Shown here in pieces: positions 23,940 through 32,622 of a stretch of DNA of 64,000 bases; position 1 is the first letter of the stretch, and every line of letters begins with the position of its first letter. The notes under the pieces were generated by a model. The model had not been told where the DNA came from. It saw only the letters and a program-made list of their open reading frames with translations, and made no database searches. The DNA comes from Catenuloplanes indicus (GTDB taxonomy: Bacteria; Actinomycetota; Actinomycetes; Mycobacteriales; Micromonosporaceae): contig NZ_JAUSUZ010000001.1 in assembly GCF_030813715.1 (NCBI RefSeq), forward strand, positions 8,104,501 through 8,168,500. The letters run 5' to 3'. A program made the translations under genes and the position numbers.

Positions 23940-26197
23940 GACCGGTCCTCCGATGCGGGAGTGATGTTGAAGTTGTCGCGGAACAGGTTCGTCGGGTCGT
24001 AGACCGCCTTGATCTGCCGCAGGCGGGCGAGCGTGTCCGGCGGGAACGCGTCGGTCAGCCGCTCCGGCCGCGGATCGGTCTCGAAGCTGAGGTAGAGCCC
24101 TTCCATCAGCGGGTGCAGCTCGCGGTCCCAGACCCGGTCCAGCCGCTGCCGGTTGCTCCCGATCGCGGCGATCTGGAAGTTCGCGTCCCGGTGCGCGTAC
24201 GCGGTGTCGAACGCGCCGACGTCGGAGACCGCGCCGCCGACCGCGCGGATCTGGAAGAAGTAGGTGGCGCCGCTGGCCAGCAGCCTTGTGATCCCGGCCG
24301 CCACCTCCGGCGTGAGGTGCCGGACGAACCCGGACCGGCTGACCGGCTCGCCCTGGCCGCGGTGCGGTTCGGTGGACGCGTTCGAGATGACCGCGGCGTA
24401 CGGCGCGATCACCACGTTCTGGTCGTAGAGCGCGGAGACCGAGGCGATCGGCGTCATCTGGGCCACGATCGTCTCCGGGTCGGACGCGTCGACCAGCGCC
24501 ATCACCTGCGCGAACGACGGCTGACCGGGCTGCGGCGGGCCCATCAGCAGGTTCGCGGTCAGGTCGCGCGGCGCGGCCTCGACCGCCTGCCCGTACCGGA
24601 CCAGCATGCCGGCGGTGTCGGACGCGTCCAGCACGAACTGGCCCCAGCCGACGTCGCCGACCTCGTCGACCCGGAAGTCGAAGTCGATCGCCACGCCGAC
24701 GTTCGCCCCGGCGCCACGCAGCGCCCAGAACAGGTCCGGGTGCTCGTCCGCGGACGTGCGCACCACCGTGCCGTCGGCCAGCACCACGGTCGCGGCGCGG
24801 ACGTGGTCGAGCGTCAGGCCGTACTTGCGGGTCATCCAGCCGACGCCGCCCGCGGTGGTGAGCCCGCCGACGCCGACACCGCCGTAGTCGCCGGAGGTCA
24901 GCGCCCAGCCGTGCGGTGCCAGCGCCGCGGCCACCTCCATCCAGCGCAGGCCGGCGCCGATCCGGACGAGCCGGGCCGCGGGGTCGAGCACCTCGAACGT
25001 CGTGAACCGGCCCAGGTCCAGCACGATCCCGCCGTCGTTGGTGGACCGGCCGCTGACGCCGTGGCCGCCGCTGCGCACGCCGAACGGCAGGTGCCGGTGT
25101 GCGGCGGCGAACCGCAGCGCGTCGCCGACCTCGTCCGGCGTGGACGGTCGCAGCACCAGGCCGGGTGAGCCGCCGCGCATGTAGTTGGAGCGCACCGACG
25201 GGTACTCCACGTCGCCCGGCTCGACCGTGGACCGGGCGAGGGAGGCCGGTACGTCGTCGTAGCCGATGCCGGGGCGGCGCTTCGCCCGTACCGCCGAGGG
25301 TCTGTGGTTGGTCCTGGCCAGCGGTGCGGCGGCGTCCCGGAGCGCGGGCATCACGTCGGTCGCGAACGTCTCCATGTCGGCGGCGGAGTCGGTCATCAGG
25401 ATCAGCGTGCCGATGCCGTCCGCCAGGATCAGCGGCAGCAGCTCGTCGATCCACTGGGCGGGCGGGCCCTGCAGGAAGCCCTCGGACGTGTCCCGGAACG
25501 TGCCGGAGATGTTGAGCAGGCGGCGGATGTCGGCCGGTTCGCGCCCGGCGGCCACCGCGGCCTCGTCGATGATCTTGTTGCCGGCCGCGATACCGTCCCG
25601 GCCGACGTAGGGCAGCGACGGCAGCCAGCCGTCCGCCTTCGCGCCGATCAGCCGCAGCATGCGGGGCTTGACGCCGCCGGCCCAGATCGGGATCGCGTGC
25701 GCCGGCGCCGGTCCGCGTTGTGCGCCGACGACGCGGTGGAACTCGCCACCGGCGCGTGCCGGCCGGCCGCTGGACAGGTCCTGCAGCTCGCGGATCACGT
25801 CGATCGCCTGGCCGAGCGCCTCGATCCTCGCGCGCGGCGGCTGCACGGTGGCGCCCATCGCCCGCGCCGCGTCCGGGAAACCGCCGGCGCCGAGCGCGAG
25901 CTCCAGACGGCCGCCGGAGAGCAGGTCGAGCGAGGCGGCCGCGCGGGCCAGGACCGAGGGGTTCCGCAGCGGCACGTTGATCACGTTCGGTGCGAGCCGG
26001 ATGCGCGAGGTCTGGCCGGCCACCCAGGCCAGCAGTGTCCAGGTGTCATGAAATCTCGGTTGATATGGGTGGTCCTGGAACGTGACGAGGTCGAACCCGA
26101 GCTCCTCGGCACGCTTCGCCAGGTCGACCGGGTCGTGCGGCGGCGCGTTTCCGGGCGTGACGAACGTGCCGAACTCAAGGGGGTGTCCGTAACTCAT
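23936..26197 (-). CDS. Fusion: LLM flavin oxidoreductase + berberine-bridge-type FAD oxidase
   Basis: A 753-residue protein. Residues 1-300 are an LLM (luciferase-like) domain paralogous to the next gene. Residues about 330-750 are a PCMH/BBE-type FAD-linked oxidoreductase: RPSTPDEVGDALRFAAAHR, RSGGHGVSGRSTNDGGIVLDLGRF (His of GGHG is the usual covalent FAD site), GGLTTAGGVGWMTRKYGLTLD (no Cys for a second covalent bond), and a C-terminal YDPTNLFRDNFNI typical of the BBE end. It probably carries out two sequential flavin-dependent steps on one substrate, which is inference. A perfect palindrome lies 18 nt before the ATG. Confidence 0.88.
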   Translation of the reverse strand: MSYGHPLEFGTFVTPGNAPPHDPVDLAKRAEELGFDLVTFQDHPYQPRFHDTWTLLAWVAGQTSRIRLAPNVINVPLRNPSVLARAAASLDLLSGGRLELALGAGGFPDAARAMGATVQPPRARIEALGQAIDVIRELQDLSSGRPARAGGEFHRVVGAQRGPAPAHAIPIWAGGVKPRMLRLIGAKADGWLPSLPYVGRDGIAAGNKIIDEAAVAAGREPADIRRLLNISGTFRDTSEGFLQGPPAQWIDELLPLILADGIGTLILMTDSAADMETFATDVMPALRDAAAPLARTNHRPSAVRAKRRPGIGYDDVPASLARSTVEPGDVEYPSVRSNYMRGGSPGLVLRPSTPDEVGDALRFAAAHRHLPFGVRSGGHGVSGRSTNDGGIVLDLGRFTTFEVLDPAARLVRIGAGLRWMEVAAALAPHGWALTSGDYGGVGVGGLTTAGGVGWMTRKYGLTLDHVRAATVVLADGTVVRTSADEHPDLFWALRGAGANVGVAIDFDFRVDEVGDVGWGQFVLDASDTAGMLVRYGQAVEAAPRDLTANLLMGPPQPGQPSFAQVMALVDASDPETIVAQMTPIASVSALYDQNVVIAPYAAVISNASTEPHRGQGEPVSRSGFVRHLTPEVAAGITRLLASGATYFFQIRAVGGAVSDVGAFDTAYAHRDANFQIAAIGSNRQRLDRVWDRELHPLMEGLYLSFETDPRPERLTDAFPPDTLARLRQIKAVYDPTNLFRDNFNITPASEDRS

Positions 26198-26214
26198 GAT
26201 CACGCTCCGTCTTA

Positions 26215-26230
26215 GGTTGATGCATCAACC
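26215..26230. promoter_or_regulatory. Perfect 16-nt palindrome before the LLM operon
   Basis: GGTTGATGCATCAACC is fully self-complementary and lies 18 nt upstream of the fusion-gene start, where it would overlap the promoter. TTGATGCATCAA is MarR- or Lrp-like in form. No regulator gene is adjacent, so the factor must be encoded elsewhere. A repressor role is inferred from its position. Confidence 0.65.
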
Positions 26231-26302
26231 AGTGTGCCAGATTCGCCGGAGATCGGCTGTGACCCTCGCCGCGTCGTACCGCCGCACGGTTTTAAATGTT
26301 TC

Positions 26303-26328
26303 GGAACGTCGTGAAACGATCACGCAAC
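26303..26328 (+). promoter_or_regulatory. GlnR-box-like repeats upstream of amtB
   Basis: GGAAC (26303), GAAAC (26313) and GCAAC (26324) repeat the AC-ending half-site form of actinobacterial GlnR sites with 10- and 11-nt periodicity, in the 80-100 nt before the transporter gene. The GTnAC/GaAAC consensus is matched only partly, so this is a suggestion based on family knowledge that GlnR controls amtB. Confidence 0.4.
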
Positions 26329-26405
26329 ACCGCACGTGACCGCCCGTAATCAACTGTGAGTTCACTGCCGCTCACAACGCTTTGAGTCTCAAGGGAGTAC
26401 ATACA

Positions 26406-27686
26406 GTGGACAGTGGTAGCACCGCGTGGGTGTTGACCAGCACCGCGCTGGTCCTGCTCATGGTGCCCGGCCTCGCGCTGTTCTACGGCGGCATGGTCGG
26501 CGCCAAGCGCGTCATCAACATGGTCATGATGACCTTCGGCGCGGCCATCGTGGTCTGCGTCATCTGGGTGCTCTACGGGTACTCGCTCGCGTTCGGTGAC
26601 TCCATCGGCGGCGCGGGCATCCTCGGCCTGGACACCGCGAACTTCGGCCTCGGTGGCGTGATCGCCGAGGACGAGGCCGCCACCATCCCGCCCGCGCTGT
26701 TCGCCGTGTTCCAGATGCTGTTCGCGGCGCTGACCACCGCGCTGATCGCCGGTGGCGTCGCGGACCGGATGAAGTTCGGCGTCTGGCTCGCGTTCACCGC
26801 GGTCTGGGCCACCCTGGTCTACCTGCCGGTCGCGCACTGGGTCTTCGCGTTCGACAGCGACACCGTCGTCGGCGGCTGGATCGCCAACGACGTCGGCGCG
26901 ATCGACTTCGCCGGTGGCACCGCCGTCCACATCAACGCCGGCATCGCCGCGCTCGCGGTCGTCATCGTGCTCGGCAAGCGCACCGGCTGGCCGTCGTCGC
27001 CGCACAAGCCGCACAACCTGCCGCTGACCGCGCTCGGCGCCGGCCTGCTCTGGTTCGGCTGGCTCGGCTTCAACGGCGGCTCCGCGCTCGCCGCCGGCAA
27101 CTCCGCCTCGGTCGTCGTGCTGAACACGGTCGCGGCCGCGTCCGCCGCCGGCCTCGCCTGGATCGTCGTCGAGCGGTTCCGTGGCGGCGCCATGACCTCG
27201 CTGGGCAAGTCGTCCGGCATCGTGGCCGGCCTGGTCGCGATCACCCCGGCATGCGGCGCGGTGAACCCGCTCGGCGCGCTCATCATCGGCGCGGTCGCCG
27301 GTGCGCTCTGCGCGCTCGCCGTCAACCTCAAGTACAAGCTCGGCTACGACGACTCGCTGGACGTGGTCGGCGTGCACCTGGTCGGCGGCATCATCGGCAC
27401 GCTGCTGATCGGCTTCCTCGCCACCGCGGACGCGCCGAACGAGCGCGACGGCCTGTTCTTCGGCGGCGGCGTCGAGCTGCTGCTCGACCAGACCATCGCG
27501 GCGGTCGCGGTGCTCGCGTACAGCTTCGTGCTGACGTTCATCATCGCCAAGCTGTTCGACCTGGCCGTGGGCCTGCGGGTCAGCGCGGAGGTCGAGCAGG
27601 AGGGCATCGACAGCGTGCACCGGGAGTCCGGCTACGACTTCCTCGGCCCGGACCCGGTCGCCGAGCCGGAGCCGGTCAAGGCCTGA
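26406..27686 (+). CDS. amtB: Ammonium transporter (Amt family)
   Basis: A 426-residue Amt/Rh channel with eleven hydrophobic helices. WVLTSTALVLLMVPGLALFYGGMV is the conserved first helix, AHWVF and WIANDVGAIDFAGGTAVHINAG hold the pore entry and the first pore His, and DSLDVVGVHLVGGIIGTLLIGF the second pore His. The C-terminal tail is acidic and hydrophilic. GTG at 26406 is chosen for the AAGGGAG site 8 nt upstream. Usually glnK and glnD follow amtB in actinobacteria, but here the next gene is a divergent ferredoxin, so the usual trio is broken up or located elsewhere. Confidence 0.95.
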   Translation: MDSGSTAWVLTSTALVLLMVPGLALFYGGMVGAKRVINMVMMTFGAAIVVCVIWVLYGYSLAFGDSIGGAGILGLDTANFGLGGVIAEDEAATIPPALFAVFQMLFAALTTALIAGGVADRMKFGVWLAFTAVWATLVYLPVAHWVFAFDSDTVVGGWIANDVGAIDFAGGTAVHINAGIAALAVVIVLGKRTGWPSSPHKPHNLPLTALGAGLLWFGWLGFNGGSALAAGNSASVVVLNTVAAASAAGLAWIVVERFRGGAMTSLGKSSGIVAGLVAITPACGAVNPLGALIIGAVAGALCALAVNLKYKLGYDDSLDVVGVHLVGGIIGTLLIGFLATADAPNERDGLFFGGGVELLLDQTIAAVAVLAYSFVLTFIIAKLFDLAVGLRVSAEVEQEGIDSVHRESGYDFLGPDPVAEPEPVKA

Positions 27687-27705
27687 CCAACGCTTGCGCA
27701 GACGT

Positions 27706-27751
27706 GGCCCCGGCGCCCCGCCCACTCCTCCCGGGCGGGCACGCCGGGGCC
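27706..27751. terminator. Terminator hairpin after amtB
   Basis: GGCCCCGGCG (27706-27715) pairs with CGCCGGGGCC (27742-27751), and a nested GCCCGCC-type stem lies inside. It separates the convergent amtB and ferredoxin genes. Confidence 0.65.
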
Positions 27752-27759
27752 CGCCGCGT

Positions 27760-27984
27760 TCACGACCGGATCGGCGCCGGCCGGTCGTGGCTCAGGATGG
27801 CGGCCGCGGGGCACCGGAGCACGGCCTCGCGGACCGCCGGAGCCGTGTGTGCCGGCGGCCGCGCGTCGAGCAGGCGGACCAAGCCGGCCTCCTCGTCCAG
27901 ATCGAAGACCTCCGGGGCGATCGACCGGCACATCCCGGAGCCGATGCAGCTCGCGCCGTCGACCTCCACCCGAAACGCACTCAT
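27760..27984 (-). CDS. Small ferredoxin ([3Fe-4S] type)
   Basis: A 74-residue ferredoxin with Cys positions CIGSGMC near the start and a CP near residue 58, i.e. the three-Cys pattern of [3Fe-4S] ferredoxins that feed electrons to cytochrome P450s in actinobacteria. The ATG at 27984 is preceded by GGGAGG. No P450 gene is next to it, so it is an orphan here. Its redox partner is unknown. Confidence 0.85.
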   Translation of the reverse strand: MSAFRVEVDGASCIGSGMCRSIAPEVFDLDEEAGLVRLLDARPPAHTAPAVREAVLRCPAAAILSHDRPAPIRS

Positions 27985-28167
27985 GTGTAGCCTCCCGCTC
28001 ACTGTCGGTCTAGGACATCGTTCCTGACCGTCATTCCGCGCACCAGACGCGGAGATCGCGGATGACGCCAATCCCGGCACGTGTCCGGCCGAAAGCACTA
28101 CCTGCCCGCGGCGTTCCCGGCCTTCCGGCCGAGGTTCCGGGCCGCGCGTGCGCGCAGGCTGTCGGGC

Positions 28168-28470
28168 ATGTCGTCGAGAACCGTGGCGCTCGACGTGATT
28201 CGCGGATTCGCACTCTGCGGCATCACCGTCGCCAACATCAAACCCATCGCCCACCGGGGTACGGTGCACGAGTCCACGGGGACGGTGCTGCCGCCCGGTC
28301 CGGTGCCGGACGCCGTACCGTGGCTGCATCTGTTCGTCGATCAGCGCTTCTATCCGATCTTCGCGGTGCTGTTCGGCGCCGGGTTCCAGCTGCTCCTGCT
28401 GCGCGCGGCCGGGTCGCGGCGGGTGCTGCTCCGGCGGCTGCTGGCACCGTCACGGACGACGGCCGTGTGA
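28168..28470 (+). pseudogene. Truncated DUF418 membrane protein
   Basis: [26 protein letters not shown] and later [31 protein letters not shown] are the typical first helices of DUF418 proteins, which are about 380 residues long. Here the frame ends after about 100 residues at RRLLAPS, and the remainder (helices 3 onwards, including the DUF418 C-terminal domain) is missing. I read it as a decayed gene. The next sequence belongs to a different decayed gene. Confidence 0.7.
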
Positions 28471-28537
28471 TCACGGGCGGCAGCCCAGTCGCCGGCCTGA
28501 CCGGCAGCACCGGCACCGGCCTCACCGCCGGCACCGG

Positions 28538-28841
28538 CTGCTGGCCGAGGCGGTTCGGGCCGCGCACGCCGGTGACGCGCTGGTCTCCCCGTCGATCACG
28601 ACGCGCCTGCTGCGGCACTTCGCCGGCGCCAGGCCGTCGACGGGCCCGCCGCCCCCGCTGACCGGCCGCGAGCTGGAACTGGTCCGGAAGGTCGCGCACG
28701 CCGGACCAACCGGGAGATCGCCGCGGAGCTGTTCGTCTCGGTCGCACCGTCAAGGCACACCTGGCGAACGTCCAGGCCGAGCTCGGCCTGCGCAACCGGG
28801 TCGAGGTCGCGGCCTGGGCCTGGCAGAACCGCCAGGTCTAG
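28538..28841 (+). pseudogene. Decayed LuxR/NarL-type response regulator, C-terminal end
   Basis: Frame by frame the stretch reads LLAEAVRAAHAGDALVSPSITTRLLRHF, LTGRELELVRKVAHA, then after a one-base loss TNREIAAELFVS, then another shift and TVKAHLANVQAELGLRNRVEVAAWAWQNRQV, which is the full GerE/LuxR helix-turn-helix. Two frameshifts within about 60 codons and the missing receiver domain show it is dead. The stop overlaps the convergent LTA-synthase-like gene. Confidence 0.72.
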
Positions 28842-30556
28842 AGATCGCTGAACGTGGTCAGGAAACGGTCCCGGAACGTGTCCATCCGCCAGACCGGCGC
28901 GTCCGGGGCCGGCTTGAGCCCGGGCGTCCACTCCCACGAGGCGACGCGGTCCAGGACCGCCGGGTCCTTGGCGACGATCGTGATCGGCACGTCGCGGGTC
29001 GCGTTGTCGCCGGTGATGATCGGGGCCGGCTGGTGGTCGCCGAGGAACACCAGCACCGTGTCGTCCGTGCCGTAGGTGGCGATCCACGAGGTCAGCGCCT
29101 CGATCGAATACTCGATCGACTGCCGGTAGGCGGCGCGCACCCGGTCGGAGTTGCTCCACAGCTCGCGGGTCGGGACCCCGGCCTGCGCCTGCGGCGTGAA
29201 GACCGTGCCGTCGCCGACCGCGTTCCAGTCGACCATCTGCGGCAGCTTCGTCCACGGCGAGTGACTGGACAGCGTGTCGATCTCCGCCATCACCGGGCCG
29301 TCGTGCACGTCCAGCTCGCGCCGCTGCAGCGTGGAGTAGGAGAACTGGTCCGGGACCACGACCCACGTGAAGTGCTCACCCTCGTACCCGATCGTGTTCG
29401 AGTCGTAGACCTGGTCGAAGCCGTAGAAATGCTGCTCAGGCCAGGCATAGGTGAGGGCCGGCATGACGCCGACCGTGCGCCAGTCCGCGCGCTGGAACGC
29501 GCCGGTCAGCGTGGTGTGCCGGGTGCTGACCAGGTTCCGGTACCGCTGCTGGTTGTCGATCCACAGCCCGGACTGGAACGTGGAGTGCGCCAGCCAGCTG
29601 CCACCACCCGCGGTCGGCGAGGTCAGCCAGCCGCTGCGCGCGCTGAACCCGGCCGCGGTCAGCCGCTGTTCACCCGCGTCCAGTGCGGCCGTCACCGGCC
29701 CGGTGTAGTCGTACCCCTCCACCGCGGTCCGCCCGTAGCTCTCCACGAACGTGAGGAAGAAGTCCTTACCGGCCAGCCCGGTAAGCAGCCGCTCCGGCGG
29801 CACGTCCCGGAACGCGTCGTTCGCGGCCAGTTCCGCGAACTCCCGCGAGTCCGCCAGCCCCGTGTTCACCTGCCGCACCTTGTCCGCCGCCATCCGTGCG
29901 GTGCTCCACGCCGCCACCGGCCCACCCGGATCGGCCCGCAGCCCCGTTCCGGCGATCAACACCCAGATCACGGTCAACACCGCCACGGTACGGACGGAGG
30001 CCCGGTCGTGCCGCACCACGAACCCGGACAGCCGCACCGTCGCGGCCGCCGTCAGCGCCAGCACCCCCACCGCCAGCAGCACCACCCCGGCCAGCACCGC
30101 CCACGCCACCGCCGTGTTCGTGTTCCCCTGCACGATGTTGTAGGCGTCCGCGAAGAACGGCCAGTCCAGCACCAGGTCGAACGACCGGGACAGCGTGGTG
30201 TAGAAGCCCATGTCGACCAGCTTGACGATCAGCAGCAGCCCGAGCACCGCCCCGAGCACCGCCGCCAGGATCTTCCGCGGCCGGGCCGGGAGCAGGCGCA
30301 GGACCGCCACCGCGATCAGCGCTTCCAGCGGAATCCGGAGGAACGCGGCGGGCCCGAGGCTGCTCACCTGGTTGGGGGAGAGCAGCGCCCCCAGTACCAG
30401 CACGGCCGCCAGTAGCGTGACGACCCACCCACCGACGGTTCCCAGTCGCGTCCCGGTTCGCACCGGCGCGGACGCGGGCGCCTCGGGCGCGGGCTCCGTG
30501 GCCGACACGGTCGTGTCGACGGGCGGCGTGTCCAGACCTGGTGTGATGAGCGACAA
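28838..30556 (-). CDS. LTA-synthase-like sulfatase-fold membrane protein
   Basis: A 572-residue protein with about five N-terminal membrane helices (the last near residue 205) and a large extracytoplasmic alkaline-phosphatase/sulfatase-superfamily domain. KDFFLTFVESYGR, WLAHSTFQSGLW, TLSSHSPW and VFLGDHQPAPII correspond to the metal-binding and nucleophile regions of LtaS/OpgB-like phosphoglycerol transferases. The Thr of STFQSG is the probable nucleophile. In actinobacteria such proteins may decorate the envelope; the substrate is unknown. It overlaps the remains of a LuxR gene at its 3' end by 4 nt. Confidence 0.8.
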   Translation of the reverse strand: MSLITPGLDTPPVDTTVSATEPAPEAPASAPVRTGTRLGTVGGWVVTLLAAVLVLGALLSPNQVSSLGPAAFLRIPLEALIAVAVLRLLPARPRKILAAVLGAVLGLLLIVKLVDMGFYTTLSRSFDLVLDWPFFADAYNIVQGNTNTAVAWAVLAGVVLLAVGVLALTAAATVRLSGFVVRHDRASVRTVAVLTVIWVLIAGTGLRADPGGPVAAWSTARMAADKVRQVNTGLADSREFAELAANDAFRDVPPERLLTGLAGKDFFLTFVESYGRTAVEGYDYTGPVTAALDAGEQRLTAAGFSARSGWLTSPTAGGGSWLAHSTFQSGLWIDNQQRYRNLVSTRHTTLTGAFQRADWRTVGVMPALTYAWPEQHFYGFDQVYDSNTIGYEGEHFTWVVVPDQFSYSTLQRRELDVHDGPVMAEIDTLSSHSPWTKLPQMVDWNAVGDGTVFTPQAQAGVPTRELWSNSDRVRAAYRQSIEYSIEALTSWIATYGTDDTVLVFLGDHQPAPIITGDNATRDVPITIVAKDPAVLDRVASWEWTPGLKPAPDAPVWRMDTFRDRFLTTFSDL

Positions 30557-30694
30557 CGGTCAGTTCCTTCGCAGCGGGACCCGTATCGGGCCGTCAGACC
30601 TACCCGGTCCTAGGTACGGCCGCCCGGCCCCGCAGCGTTCAACATCACGCGATCTTTCTGCCGCCGGTGGACCGCGCCGCGACGGCGAGCTAGT

Positions 30695-30725
30695 CTAACG
30701 TCGTTAGTGTATCTAACAACGTTAG
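30695..30725. promoter_or_regulatory. Two tandem TetR-type operator palindromes
   Basis: CTAACGTCGTTAG (30695-30707) and CTAACAACGTTAG (30713-30725) are near-perfect palindromes whose centres are 18 nt apart. CTAAC-n3-GTTAG is a form often bound by TetR-family dimers in actinobacteria. They lie just upstream of the Dabb-like gene and would overlap its promoter. No TetR gene is found within this window, so the cognate regulator is elsewhere. Confidence 0.68.
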
Positions 30726-30743
30726 GAATATGGAGAGCAGCAG

Positions 30744-31154
30744 ATGATCTATCACGTCATTCGCGCCGCGCTGAAGAAGACCGCGTCACCCGAGCAGGCC
30801 GAGGCCGCGCTGGAGAGCTGGCGGGAGACCGGCCGGTCGGTTCCCTCGGTCCGGTCCTGGGTGGTCGGCCGCGATCATGGCGGAGAGTTCGAGTACGGTG
30901 CGACGTTCGTCTTCGACGACCTCGACGGCATGTTCGAGTTCCTGATTCACCCGGCCACGCTCCGCACCGACCTGATCGGGCTCGAGCTCATCGAGAACAT
31001 GCAGATCTTCGACATCAGCGACGACGACGATCCGGCGCTGTCCGACAAGATCGCTGCCTTGCACCGCCGCCGCAACGAGCACAGCCCCGAGGTCTCCGGT
31101 CTGCTCGCCGACGTGCCCACCTACCTCGGCGCCGGCGTCGACGCCCGGCCGTGA
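30744..31154 (+). CDS. Dabb (stress-responsive alpha/beta barrel) domain protein
   Basis: A 136-residue protein. The N-terminus (MIYHVIRAALKKTASPEQAEAALESW), the central VVGRDHGGEFEYGATFVFDDLDGMFEFLIHPATLRTD and the later MQIFDISDD match the dimeric ferredoxin-like Dabb fold found in stress proteins and in polyketide cyclases such as olivetolic acid cyclase. Catalytic residues of the latter are not evident. A GGAGAG site lies 8 nt before the ATG. Two palindromic operators precede it, so it is probably derepressed by a ligand. Function unknown. Confidence 0.72.
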   Translation: MIYHVIRAALKKTASPEQAEAALESWRETGRSVPSVRSWVVGRDHGGEFEYGATFVFDDLDGMFEFLIHPATLRTDLIGLELIENMQIFDISDDDDPALSDKIAALHRRRNEHSPEVSGLLADVPTYLGAGVDARP

Positions 31155-31265
31155 CGACGGGCATGGGCGGGCTGAGCTGACCGTCCGGTGGAGCGGCGGA
31201 ATCCACCGCCGCTCCCCACCGGGCGGGCGATGCGAGCCGGGCGCCGGTCTCGGCAGGCGGACGGC

Positions 31266-31690
31266 GTGACGGAGATCAGTCGCCGCGGCCTGCTGACCGC
31301 GGCCGGAGCGTCCGCGCTCGGTGCCACCGGGCTCCCGCCGCCATGCCGCGCCCGCCGCGATCGTCATCCGGCCCGGCGACCGCCGCTACGACAACCTGCC
31401 GCGCGGCGACAACCACCGGTTCGCCGGCCGGACGAGATCCGGATCGCGTCGGCGGTCGCGGACGTGGCGCGCAGTGTCCGACGCGGTCCGGACCGGGCGC
31501 CGGATCGCACCGCACAGCGGGAGCACCGCTTCGAGAACTTCACCGCGGACCGGCCGTACGCCCGCTGCTGGATCTGTCGCGGTTGGACCGGGCCGGCTGG
31601 GACGCGGCCCGCACCGCGGCCTGTGGTGGGCGCACACCGGCACCCGATCCGCGGGCCGATCGTACGAGTCGTGGGGCGTGCGGTGGGTTC
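31266..31690 (+). pseudogene. Decayed Tat-exported FAD-binding oxidoreductase
   Basis: The stretch opens with a Tat-like signal (TEISRRGLLTAAGASALGATG). Pieces in alternating frames then match a BBE-type FAD oxidase: IVIRPGDRRYDNLPRGDNHRF, PDEIRIASAVADVARSV, AVRTGRRIAPHSGS, ENFTADRPYA and LDLSRLDRAGWDAAR. At least four frame changes within 400 nt and the lack of the rest of the roughly 450-residue domain show it is non-functional. It is the third decayed gene in this 3-kb area. Confidence 0.7.
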
Positions 31691-31751
31691 CGTGGGGTAG
31701 TGAGTTCCACTTACGTGGCGAATCTTGAGGTGCGGCTCCTACAGTCGGTGG

Positions 31752-32603
31752 ATGCAGAGCGACCGTCGGGCGCCGGTGGTGATGACCGTGCTGCGTGACC
31801 CCGCGTCCGTTCCGGTGCCGGCCGAGCGGCCGCCGGACGATGGGGCGAGACCGGGGCGCCGGCTGGACCGGCGGCGGCTGCTGATCGGCGCGGTCGCCGT
31901 CTGGGCCGTCGTGATCACCGGGCTGGTGGTCCTCCAGGGCACGCGCGCGGAGCCGGAGGCCGCGCCGGTGGTGGCCGTGCCGTCGCCGAGCGAATCCGGC
32001 GGGCCGCTGGGCGTGCCGCAGGTCTACGAGGCGGTGCTGCCGTCCGTGGTGCGGATAACCGCGGGCGGGTCGACCGGGACCGGAGTGCTGGCGAACGCGG
32101 ACGGGACCGTCCTCACCGCCCATCACGTGGTCGGCAACGGGCAGGCGATCACCGTGACCTATGCGGACGGCAGCGAGACGCCGGCGGCGATCGCGCAGGC
32201 GGAGCCGGCCATGGACATCGCGGTGCTGCGGCCGGAGCGGCTGCCGGAGACGCTGGTCCCGGCCACGCTGGGCGGTGCGGCCGGGGTGGGGGAGGCGGTG
32301 GTGGCGATCGGCAACCCGCTGGGGCTGACCGGGACGACCACCAGCGGGGTGGTGTCCGCGCTCGACCGCACGCTGGATCGCGGGAACGAGCCGGACCTGC
32401 CGGGACTCATCCAGTTCGACGCGGCGGTCAACCCGGGCAGCTCGGGCGGGCCGCTGATCAACGACCGTGCCGAGGTGGTGGGCATCGTGGTGGCGCTGGC
32501 GAACCCGACCGACGCGGGCACGTTCATCGGTATCGGTTTCGCGGTCCCGATCGGTGCCGCGCTCGGCGCCGTCGACGGCGACGGCCAAGCACCCCCGCTG
32601 TAG
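31752..32603 (+). CDS. Membrane-anchored trypsin-like serine protease (S1C/HtrA-like, no PDZ)
   Basis: A 283-residue protein: a membrane helix near residues 42-61 after a basic cytoplasmic stretch, then an extracytoplasmic S1 protease domain. The triad is visible as LTAHHVVG (His), MDIAVLR (Asp) and NPGSSGGPL (Ser). There is no PDZ domain, unlike true HtrA/DegP. It lies 19 nt before the MoxR-type ATPase and may share its transcript, which would make it the first gene of the MoxR/VWA operon. ATG at 31752 is chosen; an in-frame ATG at 31782 is possible. Confidence 0.83.
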   Translation: MQSDRRAPVVMTVLRDPASVPVPAERPPDDGARPGRRLDRRRLLIGAVAVWAVVITGLVVLQGTRAEPEAAPVVAVPSPSESGGPLGVPQVYEAVLPSVVRITAGGSTGTGVLANADGTVLTAHHVVGNGQAITVTYADGSETPAAIAQAEPAMDIAVLRPERLPETLVPATLGGAAGVGEAVVAIGNPLGLTGTTTSGVVSALDRTLDRGNEPDLPGLIQFDAAVNPGSSGGPLINDRAEVVGIVVALANPTDAGTFIGIGFAVPIGAALGAVDGDGQAPPL

Positions 32604-32622
32604 CGATCCTAAGGAGCGACCC

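Noticed and set aside
23046-27984. Secondary-metabolite gene cluster (flavin oxidases plus ferredoxin)
   Set aside because: No polyketide, peptide or terpene core gene is present, and amtB separates the oxidases from the ferredoxin.
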